This document shows positions 42,512-51,000 of a stretch of 64,000 nt of DNA, one piece after another. The notes under the pieces were generated by a model. The model ran no database searches, was not told the DNA's origin, and saw nothing but the letters and a program-made list of their open reading frames with translations. Source of the DNA: Spodoptera frugiperda. Lineage: Eukaryota > Arthropoda > Insecta > Lepidoptera > Noctuidae. The stretch lies in NCBI RefSeq assembly GCF_023101765.2, contig NC_064230.1, forward strand, positions 5,828,001 to 5,892,000. Reading direction: 5' to 3'. The number at the start of each line of letters is the position of its first letter. Positions within the stretch are counted from its first letter, which is position 1. The position numbers and the translations under genes are program-made.

Positions 42512-43330
42512 GTCACACGACAATTATAATAAAATTTTACAGGCATGTTGAAGTGACTAGAAATATAAATTAAAGTCTGATTGTAATATTTTGTTTGTAT
42601 ATTATGTTTTGGGTTTAAAAACTTAAAAGACAATGTGTCCATACCAATTATAGATAACAAATGTTATCTAATTATATTAGTTCCTTCTTTTATGCGTAAT
42701 GACCCCATAATATATCTATAAGACCCCCTAGTTTATGTCTAAAGGGGGTCTAAACAGTTTCTGTTTGAAAAAATCGCCACTCGTCTTGTTTATTAGGGAT
42801 GATAGCAAAGCTTTATTTAATGTCTGTCTGGTAGATTGACTTAAAATATTTATACACGTATTTTTTTCTTTTCTTATAGTTGCAAGAACTGACGATATAA
42901 TATTGAAATATGTTATATTATGTTTTATACAGAACGGCTCCCACTCCAAAACTTTGATTCGTTTTATCTAAGTATTGTTATCTTATAATATGACAAAATA
43001 AAAAAATACGTGTCTAATATTTTTTCGTTACCTAACTGACGGACTAAATAGATCTTTAATTTTCATACCCCGTCATCATCCCTATTTTGTTGGAAAATTT
43101 TCCTCGATCAATTTCAACATCACAGTCGTGGATTATTTAAAATAAATGACATCACATTATCGATAGTCCACTGCTGGACTATGAGCCTCCTCTACATAAG
43201 AGGGTTTGCGATAATCTCCGCAGGCAGGCGGGTTGGAGATCGCAGTGTATAAAACTCAGTGTAAAAATAGCGCTCAAAAATGAATACAGGTGATAATAAC
43301 ACAAAAAAGAACTATTTTAATTGTTTTCTT

Positions 43331-43552
43331 CTAAAGAAAAGAGAAAGAATACGCTCTTTCCTTGAAGGTTTGAAGGTCGTATCGGTTCGGAAATACTGCC
43401 GACGACAGCTCATTCCACAGTTTTGCTGTGCGAGGCAGAAAGTTTTGTAAAAAGCGCACAGTTGTGGCCTGCCAACCATCTATATGGTGGGGATGGAAAT
43501 GCTGTCGTGTGGGTCGATGGCGAAAAGACGCGACAGGTATAAGATCACACAT
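43331..43552 (-). mobile_element. 3' remnant of a non-LTR retrotransposon
   Basis: A 73-residue frame reads HPHHIDGWQATTVRF, FLPRTAKLWNELSSAVFP and YDLQTFKERAYSF, the typical C-terminal end of lepidopteran LINE reverse transcriptase proteins. The following 3' UTR (down to about 43135) contains CCACTGCTGGACTATGAG. Nothing further upstream of the element is present, so it is a short 5'-truncated copy. Confidence 0.75.
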
Positions 43553-43573
43553 TTTTTGTAGTATTTGACTAGT

Positions 43574-43755
43574 TATGACAATGCACGGTTGGCTAGGCTA
43601 CCGGCTGCCACGCAACGTGTAGCGGGTTTGAATCCGCACGGAGCAACTCTTTGTGTGATCCACTAATTGTTGTTTCGGGTCTGGGTATCATGTGTGTGTG
43701 AACTTGTATGTTTGTAAACATACCCATGACACAGGAGAAAATCCAAATGTGGGGA
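43574..43755 (+). repeat. tRNA-related SINE, family C
   Basis: Plus-oriented: CACGGTTGGCTAGGCTACCGG, then CGGGTTTGAATCCGCACGG (B-box region, one change) and GTGTGATCCACTAATTGTTG, ending GACACAGGAGAAAATCC. Confidence 0.75.
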
Positions 43756-44117
43756 AAATCCCATAAAAAATGTTACCATCATTATCATATGTATTAGTTT
43801 TCTAGAGCGGTCTATTTACACCGGGTATTTAATATTATGTAAAAAAATATGCCTTCTATGAAGATGTACAATAATAGATTTAATGTAACAATTAATTAGT
43901 CCTATAACCAATTATGTAAATAAAATTATTTTTTTCTATGATTTTCTGTGTTTTATTGTTTTAGCTGTGTTAAAACACCGCAAATAATAATAATTGCAAT
44001 TAGTTTTCTGATTGACTGACTATCAAAATCATTTTAGCGTCACCATTAGGCGTGCGCGATTCTCAGGGCGTGTGAGTAACGCATCCCCGTGGTAGAAAAA
44101 GCCCATCTATCATCTAT

Positions 44118-44528
44118 ACAATGTGATAGGGCTGAGACTTCTAACCCGTTAAGGCTGAGTGCTACATCTAATTTTATCGACAAAAGTCGGGGGTCGAAGG
44201 GGTCGAATCCCCTCCCCCTAAAAATTATGGCTATTTTAATATTTTTTTTACTTTTTTTTGATATCAAAGGTTGTATGCGTCGTAGAAACAAAAAAAACGA
44301 CAAACGGTCGCTAATAACCTTGGCTAACTAATTCATTACTCTTTTCATATGATTGATAATGTTTTGGTGAGAAAAAAAAACATTTGTGAATTATTTTTAC
44401 CTAAAAAATCACTATTTTTCAATATTTTCAATTAGGGGTTCAACTCCCCATATTATTTTTTTTAGTCAATAAACTTAGATGCAGTACTTAGCCTTAACGG
44501 GTTAGAAGTCCCACCCCTATCACATTGT
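44118..44528. mobile_element. Terminal-inverted-repeat element, about 410 bp
   Basis: Left end ACAATGTGATAGGGCTGAG with CTTCTAACCCGTTAAGGC; right end is the reverse complement (GCCTTAACGGGTTAGAAG, CCCCTATCACATTGT). Arms about 55 bp with six or seven differences. Interior is AT-rich with a TCGGGGGTCGAAGGGGTC patch; no transposase frame. Confidence 0.7.
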
Positions 44529-44843
44529 ATAAATATCCCACCACCCAAGTCAGCTCAAACCCTATCTGTATACCAAATTGCATCAAAATCCGTTCAGTAG
44601 TTTCAGCGTGATTGACGGACAAATGCTCAAACAAACAAACTTTCATATTTATAATATTGGCGTGATTATTAACTATATTTCAGAAGCTTTAACCTTAATA
44701 CTTTGACTGCTAACTAAAATCTGTTGAAGGCAAATCTTCCGCTAGCGCCGGTCACTTTTGCTCCCCATAGCAGTTAATGTGCTAATGCTAAAATTGAAGC
44801 AAGAATATTGCACAACAAATGTTATTTTTTCTCTTTCTCTTTT

Positions 44844-46961
44844 TCAATCGTTGGTTTCTGCGCTGACCAAGGTTTCAACACCATCTCCGCAGTCAGGCTG
44901 AAACGAAAATAAAATATTATTTTCTAGTTTTAACATTAAAAAAAGGTAAATATTATGCAACACTAGAGAAATCTAAAATGCTTTGACGATCCTGTTTTTG
45001 TGGGGTCTCCATTTGGAGGTTGAAAGTCACATTTCGTTTGGGGATTCAATAGTCATATTTCGTTGGGGGTCAAACATCACATTTCTTTTACGGTTGAAGT
45101 GACATTTCTTTTGGGTATCAATAGTCACATTTCTTTTGGGGTCAATAGTAATATTTCATTTAGGGATTCAAAAGTCACATTTCTTTTAGGGTTCCAAAAA
45201 GTCAAATTTCTTTTAGGGTTCCAAAAAGTCACATTTCTTTTGGGGGTTCCAAAAAGTCACATTTTCCTTAGGGGGTTCCAAAAAGTCACATTTGTTTAGG
45301 GGTCCAAAGTCTCATTTCTTTTGGGGGTCCAAAGTCTCATTTCTTTTGGCAGTCACATTTCGTTAGGGGTCCATTAGCCACAAACATTTCTCTACCTCTA
45401 CCAATTTACCTGCATATCAGCAACCGTTAAAGGCGGCTCATCCTCTCTGAGAACTGTCTCGCCGTCCAGTTTCTTCAGGTTTGGCAGTCTACGGGCAGCC
45501 TCTGATCGCCAGGCGTCTAATTCACAACCATCGTATAAGGGATTCCCAACAAATAATAGGTCTTCTAGGTGTGGGAGTTCCTATAACATCATCAATGATC
45601 AACAGCCTATAAGTGTCCACTGCTGACCAAAGGCGCGTGGTGATTAATGCTCAAATCTTCTTCGTGTGAGAAGGTTTGCGGCATACGGCAGCGGATTAGC
45701 GATTCCAAACTTATAATTTCAAATTATAAATCTAGGACTGCACGGTTGGTGCGGCGGCTGGGCAACTGGCTACCGCGCAAAGTGTAGCAGGTTAGATTCC
45801 CGCACAGAGCAATTCTTTGTGTGATCCACAAATTGTTGTTTCGAGTCTGGATGTCATGTGTATGTGAACTTGTATTTTTGTAAACTCACCCACGACACAC
45901 GATGGGGCAACATTTTTTACGTGTCTAATATTTTAGTGTAAAAGATAAAGTTTGTATTAATATTTTTATTTAATTTACCTGTAACTTATTGAACTCGCTC
46001 CATTCTTTCACCAAGTTGTTACTCATATACAATACTTTTAAACTCCGCAACACATGAATCCCTTTCAGTTTCTCAATCAAATTATACGATATCCACAATT
46101 CTTCTAAACAATCACCCAATGACTCCTATAAACGTAAAATATAAATTACGCAAATTACGTACGCATTGCACGCATTCTACGCATCGTACGCATTGCACTT
46201 GTCGTACGCATCGCAGGCATCGTACGAATAGCACGCATCGAGCGGGCCTGGGGACGCTTAGCTTAAGTGAATCTACGACACTTAACAATTTTTTATATTA
46301 CTTATTTGAAACTTACCATTCCTGTAAACGATTTAATATAATTCCGTCCCAAGGATAATACTCGTAATTTTTTAAAAGTATTCAATCCGGTCACTTTTTC
46401 AATCATATTCGTTGATAAACTTAGTTTTCTGTAAAACATAATTTTAGTATGTATTTAATGGCATATGGCAATAGGCTCACCCCCTATTACATGGGACTTT
46501 AACACAAATGGTGAAAAGTGGGTGTACATTGTATAGTGGCATTACGTGCTGTAATGTGCACCTCTGCCTACCCTTTCGGGGGTAAAAGGCGTGACTTACG
46601 GAAGTTGCATAATTTTGATATAAAAAAAACAAAAACGTTTATTTTGAAAATAAGCGCGAAAAGTACTTCGGATTTCCGAATATTGAATACAGATACACAA
46701 TAACATTATTGCAAAGACATTTGCACGAACTGCCTAGTTCAAAAAGGTTAATTATTTTAAGTTAATATTAAATCTATTATTTTGTTAACTATATTGCATT
46801 ACTACTTACTCGCAGTTAGTCAAAGTAGCGAGTGTATTGTCCATTTTTTCAATCGGAGGCCATTGAAACATTAAACTGACTTCTGTGGCAGTAGCCGCTT
46901 GGTCACCCGTTTTATCCTCCCATTTCTTTATAGCTTCTTTTATTGTAGTAGCTTTAGCCAT
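44844..46961 (-). CDS. DNAL1: Axonemal dynein light chain 1 (leucine-rich repeat)
   Basis: Five exons on the minus strand: 46961-46810, 46428-46317, 46125-45979, 45580-45410, 44897-44844; 211 residues. It begins MAKATTIKEAIKKWEDKTG, nearly the human DNAL1 start, followed by PPIEKMDNTLATLTNCEKLSLS (split here: PPIEKMD, LTNCEKLSLS), LSLGRNYIKS, LEELWISYNLIEKLKGI, LKVLYMSNNLVKEW, LEDLLFVGNPL and LKKLDGETVLREDE. These are SDS22-type leucine-rich repeats. The family binds the outer-arm dynein gamma heavy chain motor domain and tubulin in cilia and sperm flagella; in moths that means sperm and sensory cilia. The C-terminus after REDE (PPLTVADMQPDCGDG..., ending AETND) is longer than in human (190 residues). 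The last exon has only 17 codons. The intron before it holds a minisatellite. Confidence 0.95.
45014..45372. repeat. Minisatellite in DNAL1 intron 4
   Basis: About 13 degenerate units of 22-30 bp built on AGTCACATTTCTTTT plus a G-run and TTCCAAAA. Units are most regular at 45170-45310. Open frames across it are artefacts. Confidence 0.9.
45731..45915 (+). repeat. tRNA-related SINE, family C, in DNAL1 intron 3
   Basis: GACTGCACGGTTGGTGCGG, CGGCTGGGCAACTGGCTACC, AGGTTAGATTCCCGCAC (B-box region) and TTTGTAAACTCACCCACGAC. Antisense to the DNAL1 transcript. Confidence 0.75.
46140..46250. repeat. Degenerate GTACGCATNGCA tandem repeat in DNAL1 intron 2
   Basis: Eight or nine imperfect 10-13 bp units: TACGCATTGCACGCATTCTA, CGCATCGTACGCATTGCAC, CGCATCGCAGGCATCG. 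Directly follows the acceptor side of exon 3 on the minus strand (within 20-130 nt). Confidence 0.8.
46457..46597. repeat. SINE D fragment in DNAL1 intron 1
   Basis: GGCATATGGCAATAGGCTCAC to CTACCCTTTCGGGGGTAAAAG; the tRNA-like head is absent. Confidence 0.6.
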
Positions 46962-48049
46962 TTTTTTTATATTTTTACTATATTATTTACGTCTAAACTG
47001 CAAATTTAATATGGCTTGGAAACTTAGTTATTGATCAAATAAAATAATTTCCTAGAAACGGAATCATCAGCAAACATAAATAAAATTACTGTTATATAGG
47101 CTTAATATACCTAGAATTATATAATTCTATAAAATATTTTAAGCATTCCTTAATTTATTTTAAACTAATTTATCGAACATTTTTATCTAAATGAAAATTG
47201 TCTACTTTTTTTCAATGTTGCCACATACAAAATCTTCCTAACTACGCAATAAAGTCTTTCGTATGCTTATGTCATGGAATGGCGTCCATTTCAGTAATAA
47301 AACCACGCCTTGTTGTATTTCGTATTGAATTACGTTTGTTTCGTGGTTTAATTTAGATTCCCTATCGACAAAATCAATATCCTTGAAAGATCTTTTTAGG
47401 TAAGTGTCATTTTTATTTTGACATTTGATTACGCCATGCTTTTTTTTTAATTTTTCTTTTTCGGCTTCTTTTTTTTAATTAAAAAAAACAAACGCCTATC
47501 TATTCTCGGACGGATGAAAAATTGTGTTTTCGATGATGAAAGTGTTGATATTTTACACATATTTGCAGTTATTTAATGTAAATGAACAGTTTCCAGATTT
47601 ATGAGACGATTATATGTCGACTTGTCATCAAAATCAATAATATCAAATACCTTTTTTGCCGTGTTTCCAACGCCATAGTCTAAGGTTTTCTTTTTATAAA
47701 AAGTTATTTTTGACAATTTTTGATTCCCGCTTTTTCATTATTTATTTGAATTTGTTTCGCATTTTTTGTAGTTTATTTATTTACTATTGCTTTTAATTTT
47801 GTGATATATTTCTCCCGTAGCATTTTGTAAGTATCCGTACGTGGAAAACATAACCTTTGTTATTCATTTAAGTCTTTATTTACTTTTTTACTAGTCCACG
47901 ATGTAAATATATTTATAAAGCTTAATATCTGCAATAATACACGCTATTGATCCCAATATTTATAAAGACGACATCTTATTAGATTCATTTCATTAAAAAT
48001 ATCCAATATTTTGATAATTTCAGAGTGTTTAACACACAATTTTACAACA
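46962..48049. promoter_or_regulatory. Divergent promoter interval between DNAL1 and the second C2H2 gene
   Basis: The two starts face away from each other over 1.09 kb with no recognised repeats. For the plus-strand gene an untranslated first exon probably ends at 47399 (TTTTTAG/GTAAGTG) and splices to 48024 (ATTTCAG/AGTG), placing its promoter near 47200-47350. The DNAL1 promoter should be within a few hundred bp of 46961. Sharing of control elements is inference. Confidence 0.4.
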
Positions 48050-51000
48050 ATGGCTGAGCCACATGAAGAACGTTTTGTAAACGTTATTCCTATGCCGACG
48101 TCTCGCGCCAAAGTTAAGGTAAGTTTAGTATAGTCACGGCTTTCATCCCCGAAGGGGTAGACACAGGTGCACATTACGGCACGTAATGCCATTATACAAT
48201 GTACACACACTTTTCACCATTTGTGTTATAAGTTCTATGTAATAGGTGGTTTTCTTCTGCAGAACACTAGGGAACTACAAATTAAGACAATGATCTACCT
48301 GTATGCAAAATCTCATCTAAATCTTGAATATGTTAATGTGATAGAATGCCAAATACAGGTACAAGCTAGTAATAAATAACTAGCTGTTAGCCCTGACTTT
48401 GTATGTGCAATCCCATTTTTCCTATTCCTGTAGGATTTTGCAGGAATTCCTTGGGTAAAAAGTATCTTATGTCCGTCTACCTAGGTTACTGAAGGCCCAA
48501 TTACTAATTATTCTTCAATTTCATACGAGCAATCCCGCTTTTCCTGTTCCCATAGGATATGTATGAAATCCTCATATAAAAAGTATCCTATATCCGTGTA
48601 TCTAGGTTACCGGAGGCCTAATTACTAAGAATTCTTCCCAATCCCCGATTCCCCATCAAACCTTAAATTCCTAACCCATCAAAAGGACAACAACACACTT
48701 GTAACACCCCTGGTGTTTCGAATGTCCATATGCGGCAGCGATTGCTCACTATCAGGAGATCCGTCGTCGGCTCGTTTACTGGCTTATACCATACCATAAA
48801 AAATATATCTATCTATCACTATTTACAGAAAGAAATACTTCCTGATGATGAAGATGAGTACCACTGCCGGCTCTGCTGGAAAGGGTTCGCCAGTGAGGTT
48901 GCACTCCGGAACCATGCGCGCATGGAGCATATCGATGCTTATGCTTCTGGAAACCCTGCGGTTTGGACTCATGCTAATGATAAGGTGAGGGCTTAATCTA
49001 TCTATATCTATACTACATATTGTATTGTATGGGGAAACCTCTTATGACTTAATTTAAACCACATGTTTGTTATCATCTTGGCTGACAATATACGAAAAAT
49101 GAGCGAAATAGGCCCAATAAGTAAGCCAAAAAGTGCATTATTCTCTTTGACCTAATTTGAATACTCTTTACAAATACGGCATTTTTACAGCCGCGCCGCA
49201 TGTTCGTAACATTCCTAGACAACCTACAACACTACAGCTCTTCTGTGGTTAAGGAACATGAAGCAGTTCATACAGAATTTAATACTTTGATTAATTTAAT
49301 TATTTAATTAGAAAAAAGCCCAGTAATACTTTGCCCGACTCAGAAATCGAACTTAAAACACCTTGCCCGGCAGTTGCACTTGCGACCACTCGACCAACAA
49401 GACCTTAATTTAATATCCCTCTTCCTCAAAATTTCAGAAAAAACCACAAACAGAAGACAGCCTGATCAAGCTGAAGACACAGCAGGTGCTATCCGAGATG
49501 GAACCGACGAGCGTGATGACTCTAGCGTCCAACGATGTGAGCTACATTATCATCAAGTCCGATGAAGGTCCAGAAGCGAAGAAGAAGAAGATTGACCGTG
49601 TTGTTAAGAAGGATAAGGTTATGAAGGAGGAGAAACAGGTGCCGAGGAAGGATAAAACTGAGCCTATCACGTGAGTACCTACATATTAAAAATACGGTAA
49701 AATGGGGTGAATAGAAACTCAGGGGGTGAATAGAAACAAATTGTTTATTAGGATTATTAGTTTGTTTTCATGTTTTTGGTTTTAATAGACCATTTTTGGT
49801 TTTAATAATGAATTAATAAAAAATATTTAAATGTTGTAAACAGTTCTAAAACACAACAAAATGTTGTTCTTATTCACCCCTAATTTGTTTCTATTCACCC
49901 CGTTTTACAGTAGTGATATTTTTACTTATTCGGATAACTGACTTCAAATGTGGGCTCGCCTTACTTCGGCACTGAGGACCCGGCTAGACCGGAGTGATAC
50001 TTCACGCCTTTTTCCCATGAGGGAGAAAGTGAGTACCTACATATTAAAAATAGTGATATTTTTATTTATTCGGATAATTGACTTCAAATGTAGGAGAGCC
50101 ATGCTTCCGAATGGGCCGGCTCGACCGGGGTGGTACCTCACGCCTGTCTCCCATGAGGGTAGGTAGAGACAATTGCTACGAATCTAACACACCTGTTTCG
50201 CTTCATCAACAGTCATCAGTCTTTTCATGCATGGTCGTCGGTTAACGGTACTTTTAATTTGGCCCTCCTTTAATATATCGCAAATCTGGTCGCTGTATGT
50301 CCGTCTAGAACGCCCTGTACAAAATTTAATATAAAATTCTTCAAAAATAACTAAAATCAGAAAAATATTGCCAATATTATTAGAACTTATGACGGGATAT
50401 TTACCATGTTTATTCACTTTGGTGATCAGTTAATCCGAGATCATGGCGCTTGCAACAGTGCCGAAATATCGGAAACTCATCGAAGTGAATAAACATGGTA
50501 AATATCCCGTCATAAGTTCTAATGATAAAAACAGTTCAAGTTTACAAAAAAAAAAACTTATTACAAAATTGTTGGTAAACATGCCCATGAAAATACAAAT
50601 AGTTTTCGATTCCCCAGGAACTACTAACAAACAAGTATACTCTTCCACAGCGGCCCCTTCGAATGTCTCCAACCCTCGACCCTGGTGGCAGACGGCACCT
50701 GCCACCAGATATTCTTCTCATGCTGCGAGTACTCCGCCCACTATCGGGACGAACATACGCGCCGTAGGAAGGGGCTCCGCTGCCAAGTTTGCGAGAAACC
50801 ACTAGCCTGCAGCGGGGAGGAGGCACCGGCACCTTATGCTTGCGAGGTGAGTTTGATTTTAATTTACGAGTGTGTGGCTTGATTAGTTTCGAGGTTCGCT
50901 TGGGGTCTATGATCATGAACAACGTATACTGCTAATTAATTGATCATAAACAACATACAATAACAAATCAATTTGTTAAGTTTTAATACAGTTTTAAGAC

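Larger units (their letters stand above)
41628..44843. other. RNF220 3' region and convergent spacer to DNAL1
   Basis: Contains a small palindromic element (41697-41836), family K (41847-42080), a nested F element (42168-42511), AT-rich sequence to 43100, a LINE 3' fragment with its 3' UTR (about 43135-43560), SINE C (43574-43755), a TIR element (44118-44528) and an M-type repeat (44535-44660). No additional gene is supported; a 73-residue minus-strand frame at 42728-42949 has no recognisable features. Confidence 0.5.

Noticed and set aside
42728..42949. 73-residue minus-strand frame in the RNF220/DNAL1 spacer
   Set aside because: No recognisable motif, no neighbouring exon signals.
45014..45372. 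CRISPR-like array
   Set aside because: Units are continuous degenerate tandem repeats without unique spacers, in an insect intron.
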